This document shows, in pieces, positions 51,040 through 60,639 of a DNA stretch of 64,000 nt. Both the position numbers and the translations under genes were made by a program. The stretch comes from an uncultured Clostridia bacterium. GTDB lineage: Bacteria > Bacillota > Clostridia > Oscillospirales > Acutalibacteraceae. Within the stretch, counting starts at the first letter, position 1. Each line of letters opens with the position of its first letter. The DNA is taken from the NCBI GenBank assembly GCA_930990065.1, contig CAKNOA010000003.1:1-64000 (forward strand), read 5' to 3'. Under the pieces are notes generated by a model, which had not been told where the DNA came from, did not search any database, and saw only the letters and a program-made list of their open reading frames with translations.

Positions 51040-51855
51040 ATGGACCAAGAAGCCGTAAAACAATACTATGATGAAAACGCCCACATGGAATGGGATCGTT
51101 TAAACAAGCATCCGTTCGAATTTATTTTTACGACTTATCGCATGGATGCTTATATTGCACCCGGTGACAAAATTCTGGATATTGGGGGCGGGCCTGGCCG
51201 GTATTCCATCTATTATGCCAAGAAAAATTGCGACGTCACGCTTGTCGACTTATCCCCCGGCAACATTGCTTTGGCCAAAGAAAAAGCCGCAGAAAATGGG
51301 GTCACAATTCAAATGAAAGTGGGAGATTGCCTCGATCTTGATTCCATGGATTTGGGAATGTATGACCATGTGTTTTTGATGGGACCGCTTTACCACCTGA
51401 CAGAAGAAGCCGACCGAAAGAAAGCCGTTCAGCTCGCTTTACAACATGTAAAACCCGGGGGCAATTTTTACGGCTCCTTCATCTTGGATTTTGCCGGCTT
51501 GATTTACGATTTAAAAAACGGCCCTGGTTATTTAACGGAGGACGTAAAAAACTCCTTAATTGCCCAACTGCTGGATTCCATTACCAACCGGACCTCTTAC
51601 ACCGGACCGGCTTTTACATCCGTGTGTTTTATAAACCAACACCAAATTGAACCGTTCATGAAGCCGTTTGGGCTGGAAAAGCTACACCTTTTTGGGCAGG
51701 AAGGAATTTTGGCTTTAAATGAAAATCAACTGAAAACCTTTCCTAAAGAGGAATATGACCTGTGGATTGAACTGGGCAAAAAACTTCTGGATCTCCCCGA
51801 GTTTCTGGCCTTTTCGGAACACGCTATGTATATAGGACGTAAGCCTGAAACGTGA
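51040..51855 (+). CDS. Class I SAM-dependent methyltransferase
   Basis: 271 residues. Motif I ILDIGGGPGRYSIYYA (46-61), acidic end of strand 2 in VTLVDLS, and GDCLDL mark the cofactor site. The N-terminus (YYDENAHMEWDRLNKHPFEF) is typical of the UbiE-like small-molecule methyltransferases in Bacillota. Substrate unknown. AAAGGAG precedes ATG. Codons here use A/T third positions more often than neighbouring genes (AAA, GAA, TTT, ATT), which may indicate later acquisition. Confidence 0.9.
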   Translation: MDQEAVKQYYDENAHMEWDRLNKHPFEFIFTTYRMDAYIAPGDKILDIGGGPGRYSIYYAKKNCDVTLVDLSPGNIALAKEKAAENGVTIQMKVGDCLDLDSMDLGMYDHVFLMGPLYHLTEEADRKKAVQLALQHVKPGGNFYGSFILDFAGLIYDLKNGPGYLTEDVKNSLIAQLLDSITNRTSYTGPAFTSVCFINQHQIEPFMKPFGLEKLHLFGQEGILALNENQLKTFPKEEYDLWIELGKKLLDLPEFLAFSEHAMYIGRKPET

Positions 51856-51912
51856 GCCCTCTATTCGGCACCTTACTTACCGTCCACGGATACAGGAATT
51901 TTGCTGGATAAC

Positions 51913-51952
51913 AAAAAAGGGTACCGCTTTTAAAAAGCGGTACCTTTTTTGT
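51913..51952. terminator. Bidirectional terminator
   Basis: AAAAAAGGGTACCGCTTTT against AAAAGCGGTACCTTTTTT, between converging genes. Confidence 0.92.
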
Positions 51953-51961
51953 TTTATCCGA

Positions 51962-52453
51962 TCACGATATGTTTCGTTCCCGCAAGAAATACGGTCCCTT
52001 TTCTTCCACAAAAAGAAAGCCGTTTTTCTGCCAAAAGGCGTTACTCTGGGGATTTTCCCGGTCGGTTGCCAGCCGCACCCGGCGGTACCCCCACTGGGCA
52101 AGGCCGGTGCATACTTCTCCAATGATCCCGGAGCCTATCCCCTTCCCCTGGCACTTTGCTTCCATCATAAAAAAGCCAATAAAGGCTGTATCGGGTTGCG
52201 GATACCCGAGAACCAGATCCATGACAGCTATGGGCTGTTCCTCCGAAAAGAACCCGATGTAATATTTATCGTCTTTCGTTTTCCCGGGGGGCAGAACTTG
52301 TTGATCCTCCTTCAGGTCTTCGACTGTGACAAACGGCGGATGATACCGGTAAAAAAGCGGGTTGCCCCGGCACAGCTCATAAAGCCACGGGATATCGGTT
52401 TCGTCCAGCCTGCGCACCGAAAAGGTAGTCGATAATGACGAAATATCCGGCAC
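51962..52453 (-). CDS. GNAT-family N-acetyltransferase
   Basis: 163 residues. The acetyl-CoA loop is GKGIGSGIIGEV in the QGKGIG context, followed by LATDRENPQSNAFWQKNGF, the usual motif B. A RimJ/RimL-like fold acting on a small amine or peptide is likely; the substrate is unknown. It is the last gene of the minus-strand dusB cluster, 24 bases after dusB. Confidence 0.88.
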   Translation of the reverse strand: MPDISSLSTTFSVRRLDETDIPWLYELCRGNPLFYRYHPPFVTVEDLKEDQQVLPPGKTKDDKYYIGFFSEEQPIAVMDLVLGYPQPDTAFIGFFMMEAKCQGKGIGSGIIGEVCTGLAQWGYRRVRLATDRENPQSNAFWQKNGFLFVEEKGPYFLRERNIS

Positions 52454-52477
52454 TCTGTCCCCTACCTTTCCTACTTT

Positions 52478-53476
52478 TTAGGCGTCTTCCCTTTTTTCTT
52501 CGTCCCGGTACCGGCGGTATACCTCTTCCACCAGCTTATCCAGATCATCGAGCGTACACAGTTCCCCGGCCCGGCGTCGATATCCTGCAGCGCCGCGCAA
52601 TCCGTGCAGGTACCAGGCCACATGTTTGCGTGCTTCCCGCATGCCCACATTTTCCCCTTTTTCTTCGCACAACGCGCGGATATGCCGCACCATCACCACC
52701 AGCCTCTCGGCGATGCCGGGCCCGGGCAGGATGCGGCACGATTCGGTCAGATACACGTTAATTTGCTGGAAAATCCACGGGTTCCCCATGGCGCCGCGGC
52801 CCACCATCAGAAAATCGCAGCCGGTTTCTTCCAGCATACGGCACGCCGACTGGGCGTCGGTCACATCCCCGTTGCCGATCACCGGCACCGACACCGCTTG
52901 TTTCAACTGCCGGATACTGTTCCAATCGGCCGACGGCTGGTACATCTGGTCCCGGGTGCGGGCGTGCAGCGCAATGGCATCGGCCCCGGCCTGTTCGCAG
53001 ATTTTGGCCACTTCGAGAAAGTTTACATGATTCCGGTCCCAGCCTTTGCGGATTTTTACCGTCACCGGCACATCGCAGGCGTTTTTCACGGCTTCCACCA
53101 TACGGCCACACTTTTCGGGGTCTTTCATCAAGGCGCTGCCACTGCCGTTGTTGGCAATTTTCGGCGCCGGACACCCCATATTGATATCGATGAGCTGGGG
53201 GTTAAATTTCATAGCCTTTTCGGCTGCCTGCGCCATAATGGCCGGATCATCGCCAAAAAGCTGAATGCCCGCCGGGCGCTCTTCTTCCCCCAAAGTCATC
53301 AACCGGGCCGTTTTTTTATCGCGGAATTGCAGCGCCCGGGCGCTGACCATTTCCGTCACCACATACGCCGCCCCAAAGTGCCGGCACAATGTGCGGAAGG
53401 AACGATCCGTTACACCGGCCATAGGCGCCAAAATGACGCGGCTGTCGAGGGTTAAATTTCCAATTTTTCTGTTCAA
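52478..53476 (-). CDS. dusB: tRNA-dihydrouridine synthase
   Basis: 332 residues. An FMN-binding TIM barrel with APMAGVTDRSFR (17-28), the catalytic Cys102 in NMGCPAPKIANNGSGSAL, VTVKIRKGWD, ALHARTRDQMY, GNGDVTD and VGRGAMGNPWIF, the DusB pattern, then the C-terminal helical tRNA-binding domain (about 240-320). It reduces uridine in tRNA D-loops. It lies 16 bases after rimI in a run of RNA- and protein-modification genes. Confidence 0.95.
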   Translation of the reverse strand: MNRKIGNLTLDSRVILAPMAGVTDRSFRTLCRHFGAAYVVTEMVSARALQFRDKKTARLMTLGEEERPAGIQLFGDDPAIMAQAAEKAMKFNPQLIDINMGCPAPKIANNGSGSALMKDPEKCGRMVEAVKNACDVPVTVKIRKGWDRNHVNFLEVAKICEQAGADAIALHARTRDQMYQPSADWNSIRQLKQAVSVPVIGNGDVTDAQSACRMLEETGCDFLMVGRGAMGNPWIFQQINVYLTESCRILPGPGIAERLVVMVRHIRALCEEKGENVGMREARKHVAWYLHGLRGAAGYRRRAGELCTLDDLDKLVEEVYRRYRDEEKREDA

Positions 53477-53492
53477 AACACTACTCTTCCTT

Positions 53493-53951
53493 TTATTTCG
53501 TTGATGGAACGGCCGTATCGAAAAGAACCGTCATAAGCAAAGCGTCTTCGGTGGGGTCGGTGTAATACCGCGGGCGGCGTCCTACCTCCCGAAACCCTAT
53601 GGACGTATAAAGCCGGCGGGCGATTTCGTTGCTGGGACGCACTTCTAGGGTGAGAAATACACCTTTGTGGGCGCGGGCCCAATCGATCAGCGCCTGCAAA
53701 AGCGCCCGGCCCACGCCCTTATGGCGAAATGACGGATCGACCGCCAGATTATCCATGTAACATTCCCCCAGCACTACATGCATGCCGGTGTACCCCATCA
53801 GGCGGCCGGTTTCGTCCTCCGCCACAAAAAAGACGGCCTGTTCGTTTTCCAGCTCCTCCCGCAGTGCCTGTTCGCTCCACGGATGGGCAAAACAGGCCTG
53901 CTCCAGCTGTGCGATCGCCGGAATATGGCGTTCTTCCATGAGTGTAATCAC
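53493..53951 (-). CDS. rimI: Ribosomal-protein-alanine acetyltransferase
   Basis: 152 residues. GNAT domain with ACFAHPWSEQALREEL near the start (a RimI hallmark), VDPSFRHKGVGRALLQALI for acetyl-CoA and LEVRPSNEIARRLYTSIGFREVGRRPRYYTDPTEDALLM. It acetylates an N-terminal alanine, classically of S18. The start overlaps the end of rlmA by 4 bases. tsaD, its usual neighbour, is at 57.6 kb on the other strand. Confidence 0.92.
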   Translation of the reverse strand: MITLMEERHIPAIAQLEQACFAHPWSEQALREELENEQAVFFVAEDETGRLMGYTGMHVVLGECYMDNLAVDPSFRHKGVGRALLQALIDWARAHKGVFLTLEVRPSNEIARRLYTSIGFREVGRRPRYYTDPTEDALLMTVLFDTAVPSTK

Positions 53952-54793
53952 GGTGGATCCTCCTCTCGGCGGTACACGAGAAAATCGAATGCGATTTCTG
54001 TTTCCAATTCCGGCAGCGCCTGCAACCGGCGGCTGCCTTCTTCCCCGGTTTTCCAGTAATACGGCGTCATGGCAAATAGATCGTGAATCACCTGGGGGGT
54101 GTCAAGAGTCAGCCGGGTTCGGACCTCTTCCCGGCCCACAAAAGTAAACCCGTCAAAAAAGGTATCTTTCCGCTCGTTTTCGTAAGGGGCGTCATACAGC
54201 ACTTCTTTCAGTTCCCACAAATGCCGCGGGCCCGGCACCGCCAAAATCAGCGTGCCCCCCGGCGCTGTCACCCGGCGAAATTCTTCGGGAACCAGGGGCG
54301 AAAAAACTTCCGTCACGCAGTCGCACGCCCCGTCGGCCACCGGAATGGCAAATGAACTGGCTACGGCAAACGAAATCCCCTTATACCGCCCGGCCGCCAG
54401 GCGCACCGCTTCTTTGGAAATATCAAACCCGGCTACCCGCGCCGGAATTTTTTCCTTTTGCAGCCCGTCATACAGAAAACCGGTATAGTACCCTTCGCCG
54501 CACCCCACATCCAGAAGGAGCGGGTTTTCTTTGCCCCGCAGTGCATCGGTCACCAATTCCCGAAGTTTTTCGGCAAAGGGGGCATACCCCCCGGTTTGTA
54601 AAAACCGGCGGCGGGCCTGTACCATGTCCCGGTTATCCCCGGGATTTTTGGCGTGCTTTTGCTGGACGGGCAACAGGTGGCAGTACCCCTGCCGGGCTTT
54701 ATCAAAACTGTGGCCGCCCGGGCAGCGCAGCGCACCGTCTTCTTCGGTCAGCGCCGCGCCGCACAGCGGGCAAATCCAGTCGGTTTTTTTCAT
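53948..54793 (-). CDS. rlmA: 23S rRNA guanine-N1 methyltransferase (RlmA-like)
   Basis: 281 residues. An N-terminal zinc finger (WICPLCGAALTEEDGALRCPGGHSFD, with three Cys and one His) followed by QGYCHLLPVQQKH and a class I methyltransferase fold with LLDVGCGEGYYTG. This is the RrmA/RlmA(I)/(II) pattern; whether G745 or G748 is modified cannot be read. It is coupled to rimI and lies 6 bases after polA. Confidence 0.9.
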   Translation of the reverse strand: MKKTDWICPLCGAALTEEDGALRCPGGHSFDKARQGYCHLLPVQQKHAKNPGDNRDMVQARRRFLQTGGYAPFAEKLRELVTDALRGKENPLLLDVGCGEGYYTGFLYDGLQKEKIPARVAGFDISKEAVRLAAGRYKGISFAVASSFAIPVADGACDCVTEVFSPLVPEEFRRVTAPGGTLILAVPGPRHLWELKEVLYDAPYENERKDTFFDGFTFVGREEVRTRLTLDTPQVIHDLFAMTPYYWKTGEEGSRRLQALPELETEIAFDFLVYRREEDPP

Positions 54794-54799
54794 GTTTTC

Positions 54800-57403
54800 T
54801 CAGCCTTTCGCATCATACCAGGTTTTTCCCACATGGGCGTCGGCCTTCATGGGGACCGACAAATTTACTGCGGCTTCCATTTCCTGGGTCAGCAAGTCCG
54901 CGATGGCATCGGCTTCCTCCTGCGGCGCTTCCACGATCAGTTCGTCGTGCACCTGCAAAATCAGCCGGGCCCGGCGCTGTTCTTTTTCCAGCCGCTGCTG
55001 CACCCGCACCATGGCAATTTTGATAATATCGGCGGCCGTGCCCTGGATGGGCATATTCCGGGCCACCCGTTCGCCAAACGCGCGCATGGGGAAGCTGCTG
55101 CTGCTCAGTTCCGGCAAATAGCGCCGCCGTCCGAACAGCGTCTGGACATAGCCCGTCTCTTTAGCCTGCTGCACCACGCGCTCCATATAATCCCGCACAC
55201 CGCTGTACAGTTCCAGGTACCCGTTGATATACGCATCGGCTTCCTTGCGGCTAACGCCGATATCCTGGGACAGCGAGTAAGCGCCAATCCCATAGACAAT
55301 GCCAAAGTTGACGGCTTTGGCCCGGCTGCGCAATAGAGGCGTGACCATATCTTCCGGCAGGTGGAACACCTTGGCGGCGGTAGCCCTGTGGATATCCCGG
55401 TTTTCCCGGAAGGCTTCGATCATATTGGTATCCTGGGCCATGTGGGCCAGCACCCGCAATTCGATCTGGGAATAGTCGGCATCCACCAGCACCCAACCGG
55501 GCCGGGCCGTGAAGAACCGGCGCATTTCCCGCCCCAGTTCCGTACGCACCGGAATATTCTGCAAATTCGGTTCGGTGGAGCTGATCCGTCCCGTGCGGGT
55601 TTCTGTTTGGTTAAACCGGGAATGAATCCGTCCGTCGGGCCCGATGACTTTCAGCAGCCCGTCGCAATAGGTGGATTTTAACTTCGCATAGGTGCGGTAT
55701 TGCAGGACGTTTTCCACCGCTGTGCTTTCGTACCGCAATTTTTCCAGCACATCCGCATTGGTGGAATACCCGTTTTTTGTCTTTTTGCCGTGGGGCAAGC
55801 CCAATTTGCCAAACAGGGCTTCGCCCAGCTGTTTGGGGGAATTGACGTTAAATTCATATCCCACTTCGTCCCAAATGGCATGCTGGGCCTGTTCGGCGGC
55901 CTGTTGGATCTTCTCCCCGTACGCACGGATGCCATCGGCATCCACCAGGAACCCTTCGCGCTCCATCACGGCCAGCACCCGGCACAGGGGCAGCTCAATA
56001 TCCGTTAGCAGCTTCATTTGCCCGTTTTCTTCCAGCTTCCCTTTCAGGGTCTGCCACAGGCTGTCCATACCGACAATAATTTTTTCGTTGTCGTCCTCCC
56101 CGGCGGGCACCGGCAGGCCATATTCCTGCATCAGGCGCAAGGGGTCATACCCGCTGCCGGATGGATTTAATAGATACCCGGCTAAGGATAAATCCATGCC
56201 GAGGTTTTCCAGACGGATGCCGGTTTTTACGCCGCTTTCCGGCTGGGTAAGCAAATAGGCAAACAGGGGTTTCGCGTCGCACACGCATTTTTCGATGCGT
56301 TCATTGCGGCACAGCGCCCGCAGCAGCGCCACATCCGGCCCCGTTTTGACAAATTCCTGCCCACAGCCAAGGTACAGCGCCGAAAGGGCCCCCTCGCTGT
56401 CAAAAATGGGCAGCAGGCACGCTTTGCCGCTTTCTTCCATGCGGGGGAGTAGGGCGGCGGCATCTTCGCTTGCCAGCACCTGGGGAAGGGTTTCTTCGCC
56501 TGTTTCCGCCGGAGAATCCGCGGGTTCCGGTGAAGCCGACAGACCCAGTTTGTCGATCAACTTAAAAAGTTCCAGCCGGGCCATGAGCCGGGCGGCCGCC
56601 GCACGGTCACCGGGCTGCAAATGGTAATGCGTCAAATCGGTATCAATGGGCGCATCCAGCCGGATGGTGCCCAAATCGTAACTCAGGCGGGCCGATTCTT
56701 CCCCTTCTTCCAATTTTTTGCGCAGGGCCGGACGGATATCCAGTTCCGGCAGGTGTTTGTAAATGTAATCCACACTGCCGTATTTCTGGATCAGTTCCCC
56801 CGCCCCCTTGGGACCAATGCCCTTGACGCCGGGAATATTGTCGGAAGAATCCCCCTGCAGGGCTTTGATGTCGATCATCTGTTTCGGAGTGACACCGTAC
56901 TGCTCCCGAATGGCTTCTTCATCGTACAGCGTCACCTGGGGCTGGCCGAATTTCGTCACCGCCAGGCGCACCGTCACGCCCTGCCCTACCAGCTGCAGGC
57001 TGTCCCGGTCGCCGGTGGCAATCACACATTCGTTGCCCGTATCCCGGCAGGCTTTTGCTAACGTACCCAGAATGTCGTCGGCTTCCCATCCGGCACACTC
57101 CACCATGGGGTACCCCAATAGCCCCAATAGTTCTTTTAATACTGGCATCTGTTGGGCCAGTTCCTCGGGCATGCCTTTCCGCCCGGCCTTATAGGCCGCA
57201 TAGGCCACATGGCGGAAGGTGGGTTCCTTCCGGTCAAACGCAATGGCAACCCCGTCGGGTTCGCACTCTTTGCGGATATGCTCTAACATCGTCAAAAAGC
57301 CGTAAATGGCATTGGTAAATTGTCCGTCTTTCGTGGAAAGCAGTTTGATCCCGTAAAACGCGCGGTTTACGATGCTGTTTCCGTCCAACACAAGCAGTTT
57401 CAT
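54800..57403 (-). CDS. polA: DNA polymerase I
   Basis: 867 residues. 5'-nuclease domain (LLVLDGNSIVNRAFYG at the start, acidic cluster in CAGWEADDILGTLA, helix-hairpin-helix IPGVKGIGPKGAGELIQKYG), a proofreading-like domain (about 310-470) that lacks the DxE metal motif (LLPIFDSEG) and so is probably inactive, and the polymerase domain with DADYSQIELRVLAHMAQD, RSRAKAVNFGIVYGIG and LQVHDELIVEAP. Nick translation and Okazaki processing. First gene of the minus-strand cluster. Confidence 0.96.
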   Translation of the reverse strand: MKLLVLDGNSIVNRAFYGIKLLSTKDGQFTNAIYGFLTMLEHIRKECEPDGVAIAFDRKEPTFRHVAYAAYKAGRKGMPEELAQQMPVLKELLGLLGYPMVECAGWEADDILGTLAKACRDTGNECVIATGDRDSLQLVGQGVTVRLAVTKFGQPQVTLYDEEAIREQYGVTPKQMIDIKALQGDSSDNIPGVKGIGPKGAGELIQKYGSVDYIYKHLPELDIRPALRKKLEEGEESARLSYDLGTIRLDAPIDTDLTHYHLQPGDRAAAARLMARLELFKLIDKLGLSASPEPADSPAETGEETLPQVLASEDAAALLPRMEESGKACLLPIFDSEGALSALYLGCGQEFVKTGPDVALLRALCRNERIEKCVCDAKPLFAYLLTQPESGVKTGIRLENLGMDLSLAGYLLNPSGSGYDPLRLMQEYGLPVPAGEDDNEKIIVGMDSLWQTLKGKLEENGQMKLLTDIELPLCRVLAVMEREGFLVDADGIRAYGEKIQQAAEQAQHAIWDEVGYEFNVNSPKQLGEALFGKLGLPHGKKTKNGYSTNADVLEKLRYESTAVENVLQYRTYAKLKSTYCDGLLKVIGPDGRIHSRFNQTETRTGRISSTEPNLQNIPVRTELGREMRRFFTARPGWVLVDADYSQIELRVLAHMAQDTNMIEAFRENRDIHRATAAKVFHLPEDMVTPLLRSRAKAVNFGIVYGIGAYSLSQDIGVSRKEADAYINGYLELYSGVRDYMERVVQQAKETGYVQTLFGRRRYLPELSSSSFPMRAFGERVARNMPIQGTAADIIKIAMVRVQQRLEKEQRRARLILQVHDELIVEAPQEEADAIADLLTQEMEAAVNLSVPMKADAHVGKTWYDAKG

Positions 57404-57459
57404 GCATAGCCTCCCCGGCGGTACAGCCTTACGGCTGCTATTTCTCTATAGTCGCCCCT

Positions 57460-57498
57460 ATTATAGCACTTTTCGGCGGTAAAAATAAGTGGTATAAT
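57460..57498. promoter_or_regulatory. Divergent promoters, polA / tsaD
   Basis: A plus-strand TATAAT with TGG extension (57493-57498, -35 TTTTCG at 57470) and a minus-strand TATAAT (57465-57460, weak -35) face away from each other. Confidence 0.5.
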
Positions 57499-57583
57499 GA
57501 ACCGTATGCGGCGTTTTGTAAAAATCCCGGCAGAAACACACTGCGGGGGCCGCCTGCAAACCAAGACCGAAAGGATTTTCATT

Positions 57584-58597
57584 ATGCTGATTCTTGGAAT
57601 TGAAAGCTCTTGCGACGAAACCGCGGCCGCCGTGGTGGAAGATGGCCGCCGGGTACTGAGCAACGTTATTGCTTCCCAGGTGGAAGAACATAAACTGTAT
57701 GGCGGGGTGGTGCCGGAGATCGCCTCCCGCCGCCACTGTGAGGCGATTTCCGGCGTGGTGCGCCGCGCTTTGGAAGAAGCGAATACCCCTCTTTCCGCCA
57801 TTGACGCCATCGCCGTGACCTATGCGCCGGGGCTGATTGGCGCTTTGCTGGTGGGCGTAAACTTTGCCAAAGGCCTGGCGCTGAGCAGCGGCAAGCCGCT
57901 GGTGCCGGTCCACCACCTGCGCAGCCATATGGCCGCCAATTATCTGACCCACCCGGACCTAAAGCCACCGTTTTTGTGCCTGGTAGTGTCCGGCGGGCAC
58001 ACCCATTTAATCCAGGCCGAAGATTATACTACCTTGCATATTATCGGCCACACCCATGACGACGCCGCCGGCGAAGCGTTCGACAAGGCCGCCCGGGCCA
58101 TGGGCATGCCCTACCCCGGAGGGGTCCATCTGGACAAAGTCGCCGAAGACGGTAACGACAAAGCCTACACCCTGCCCCGCCCCAGCGTGGACGGCGCCCC
58201 GTTTGACTTCAGCTTTTCGGGGCTGAAAACTTCGGTAATTAACCTGCTGCATAATGCAGAGCAGCGGGGCGACGAAATCCATATTCCCGACCTGGCGGCT
58301 TCGTACCGCAAAGCGGTGGTGGACTGCCTCGTAAAAGGCACGATGAAAGCGGTGGAAGCGACCGGCGCCAAAACGGTGGTGATCGCCGGCGGCGTGTCAG
58401 CCAACCGTCTGCTGCGCCGCCGGTTACAGGCGGAATGCGACCGCCGGGGCCTGGCGTTTTACCGGCCGGAACTTTGCTATTGCGGAGATAATGCCGCCAT
58501 GGTCGCTTCCCAAGGGTACTACGAATTTTTGAAAGGCAACCTGGCCGGCATGGACCTGAATGCCTGCGCCAATATGGCGGTGGATACGCTGTCGTAA
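57584..58597 (+). CDS. tsaD: tRNA N6-threonylcarbamoyladenosine transferase
   Basis: 337 residues. Opens GIESSCDETAAAVV, binds metal through the HxxxH in VHHLRSHMAAN (His111, His115) and has VSGGHTHL, DDAAGEAFDKAARAMGMPYPGG and VIAGGVSANRLLR: a complete Kae1/TsaD ASKHA fold. With TsaB, TsaE and TsaC (not in the window) it makes t6A37 in ANN-decoding tRNAs. ATG 57584 follows GAAAGGA; a longer frame starts in the leader without a ribosome site. Confidence 0.96.
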   Translation: MLILGIESSCDETAAAVVEDGRRVLSNVIASQVEEHKLYGGVVPEIASRRHCEAISGVVRRALEEANTPLSAIDAIAVTYAPGLIGALLVGVNFAKGLALSSGKPLVPVHHLRSHMAANYLTHPDLKPPFLCLVVSGGHTHLIQAEDYTTLHIIGHTHDDAAGEAFDKAARAMGMPYPGGVHLDKVAEDGNDKAYTLPRPSVDGAPFDFSFSGLKTSVINLLHNAEQRGDEIHIPDLAASYRKAVVDCLVKGTMKAVEATGAKTVVIAGGVSANRLLRRRLQAECDRRGLAFYRPELCYCGDNAAMVASQGYYEFLKGNLAGMDLNACANMAVDTLS

Positions 58598-58693
58598 GGC
58601 GGCCCCATGCCTTTTTCGACACAAGAAGAAGGGAACCCTTACGGTTTTCATAAAAAAGTTACAATTCCCTGCAACTTAACAGGAAATAGCCTC

Positions 58694-58722
58694 TTGCGAA
58701 ACGTTTCACAAAGGGTTATAAT
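58694..58722 (+). promoter_or_regulatory. pckG promoter with LacI-type operator in the spacer
   Basis: TTGCGA (58694-58699), 17 bases, TATAAT (58717-58722). The dyad TGCGAAACGTTTCACA (58695-58710) with central AAACGTTT covers the -35 and spacer; this is the symmetry of LacI/CcpA-family sites. Repression by such a protein is inferred. Confidence 0.75.
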
Positions 58723-58802
58723 GAAGCCGTATGGAAGTTTTCTTTTCATACAGACGAATAGTATCTCAATTTGGCCATTGGGCCGGAAGGAGAAGAAAAA
58801 TC

Positions 58803-60575
58803 ATGACAAAGAATGCAAGTGTGCTCGCTTGGATCGACGAGATGAAAGCACTCGTCAATCCGGATCAGGTCGTTTGGATCAACGGCACGGAAGAGCAGCT
58901 CGATGAACTGCGCGCCGAAGCCTGCAAGACCGGCGAAATGATCAAGCTGAATCAGGAAAAGCTGCCCGGCTGCTATCTGCACCGCACGGCTGTGAACGAC
59001 GTGGCCCGTGTGGAAGGCAGAACTTTCATCTGCTCTCACACCAAGGAAGAAGCTGGCCCCACCAACAACTGGATGGACCCGCAGGAAGCCTATAAAATGC
59101 TGTATGATATCGCCCGCGGAAGCTACAAGGGCCGTACCATGTACGTGATCCCCTATTCCATGGGCCCCATCGGTTCGCCTCTGGCCAAAATTGGCGTGGA
59201 ACTGACCGACTCCATTTACGTGGTTCTGAACATGGCGATCATGACCCGTGTGGGCGACGCCGTGTGGGACGTGCTGGGCGACAGCACCGACTGGGTAAAA
59301 GGCCTGCACTGCAAGTGCGATATTGACGAAGAAAAGAGATATATCTGCCACTTCCCGGAAGACAACACCATTATCAGCGTGAACTCCGGTTACGGCGGAA
59401 ACGTGCTGCTGGGCAAAAAGTGCTTTGCTCTGCGTATCGCTTCCTTCCAGGGCAAGAACGAAGGCTGGATGGCTGAACACATGCTGATCCTGGGCATCGA
59501 AAATCCCCAGGGCGAAATCAAGTATGTCACCGCTGCTTTCCCGTCCGCTTGCGGCAAGACCAACCTGGCCATGATGATTCCGCCGGAAGGCTATCGTGTG
59601 AAGGGCTATAAAGTTTGGACCGTCGGCGACGACATCGCCTGGATGCGTCAGGGCGAAGATGGCCGTCTGTATGCCATCAACCCCGAAAACGGCTTCTTCG
59701 GCGTAGCGCCCGGCACCAACGAAAAGTCCAACCCCAACGCACTGGCTACGACCCGTCAGGGCACCATCTTCACCAATGTGGCCCAGAACCTGGACGACAA
59801 CACCGTATGGTGGGAAAGCCTGGACAAGAACCCGCCGGAGCATGCGCTTGACTGGACGGGCGAACCCTGGAACGGCAAGACCAGCGACAAGAAGGGCGCT
59901 CATCCGAACAGCCGCTTCACCGCTCCTGCCAAGAACTGCCCCTGCATCAGCCCCGAATTTGACAAGGGTGCCGGCGTACCGATTTCCGCCATCATCTTTG
60001 GCGGCCGTCGTGCTTCCACCACCCCGCTGGTGTATCAGTCCCGCGACTGGAACCACGGTGTGTTCGTAGGCTCCATCATGGCTTCCGAAACCACTGCGGC
60101 TGCTACCGGCGCTGTTGGCGTGCTGCGTCATGATCCCATGGCCATGAAGCCCTTCTGCGGTTACAACATGGGCGACTACTTCCAGCACTGGATTGACATG
60201 GGCAAGAAGCTGGGCGACAAAGCTCCGAAGATCTTCAATGTCAACTGGTTCCGTGTGGACGAAAACGGCCACTTCATTTGGCCGGGCTTCGGCGACAACC
60301 TGCGCGTTGTGGAATGGATCATTAAGCGCGTAGAAGGCGCTGTGGATGCGGAAGAAACCGCTATCGGTTATGTGCCCAAGGCTGAAGACATCAACTTGGA
60401 AGGCCTGAAGGACTTCTCCATCGACGACCTGAAGACCATCCTGGAAGTAGACAAAGACAAGTGGGCGAAAGAAGCCGACGAAATCGAAAACTATTACAAC
60501 ACCACCTTTGGCGATCATATGCCTAAGGAACTGCGTGATTCTCTGGCCACGCTGAAAGCGAACTGCGCTAAATAA
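58803..60575 (+). CDS. pckG: Phosphoenolpyruvate carboxykinase (GTP)
   Basis: 590 residues. Interconverts oxaloacetate + GTP with PEP + GDP + CO2. The GTP-type P-loop with its reactive cysteine, PSACGKTN (247-254, Cys250), IAWMRQGEDGRLYAINPENGFFGVAPGTNEKSNP and HPNSRFTAPAKNCP are diagnostic. ATG 58803 follows GGAAGGAGA; an in-frame upstream start would lie directly after the -10 box. Strong promoter and biased codons suggest high expression, consistent with CO2 fixation to oxaloacetate in a fermenter or gluconeogenesis. Confidence 0.97.
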   Translation: MTKNASVLAWIDEMKALVNPDQVVWINGTEEQLDELRAEACKTGEMIKLNQEKLPGCYLHRTAVNDVARVEGRTFICSHTKEEAGPTNNWMDPQEAYKMLYDIARGSYKGRTMYVIPYSMGPIGSPLAKIGVELTDSIYVVLNMAIMTRVGDAVWDVLGDSTDWVKGLHCKCDIDEEKRYICHFPEDNTIISVNSGYGGNVLLGKKCFALRIASFQGKNEGWMAEHMLILGIENPQGEIKYVTAAFPSACGKTNLAMMIPPEGYRVKGYKVWTVGDDIAWMRQGEDGRLYAINPENGFFGVAPGTNEKSNPNALATTRQGTIFTNVAQNLDDNTVWWESLDKNPPEHALDWTGEPWNGKTSDKKGAHPNSRFTAPAKNCPCISPEFDKGAGVPISAIIFGGRRASTTPLVYQSRDWNHGVFVGSIMASETTAAATGAVGVLRHDPMAMKPFCGYNMGDYFQHWIDMGKKLGDKAPKIFNVNWFRVDENGHFIWPGFGDNLRVVEWIIKRVEGAVDAEETAIGYVPKAEDINLEGLKDFSIDDLKTILEVDKDKWAKEADEIENYYNTTFGDHMPKELRDSLATLKANCAK

Positions 60576-60590
60576 GCGACTGTGCTAAAT

Positions 60591-60628
60591 AAAAATCCCC
60601 GCCTTCGTAAAGAAGGCGGGGATTTTTT
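60591..60628. terminator. Bidirectional terminator
   Basis: AAAAATCCCCGCCTTC/GAAGGCGGGGATTTTTT, between pckG and the ECF operon end. Confidence 0.94.
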
Positions 60629-60639
60629 CTTATCTCTTT

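Noticed and set aside
58746..60518. 590-codon open frame antisense to pckG
   Set aside because: Codon-bias shadow of a highly expressed gene; the plus strand has promoter, ribosome site and all PEPCK motifs.
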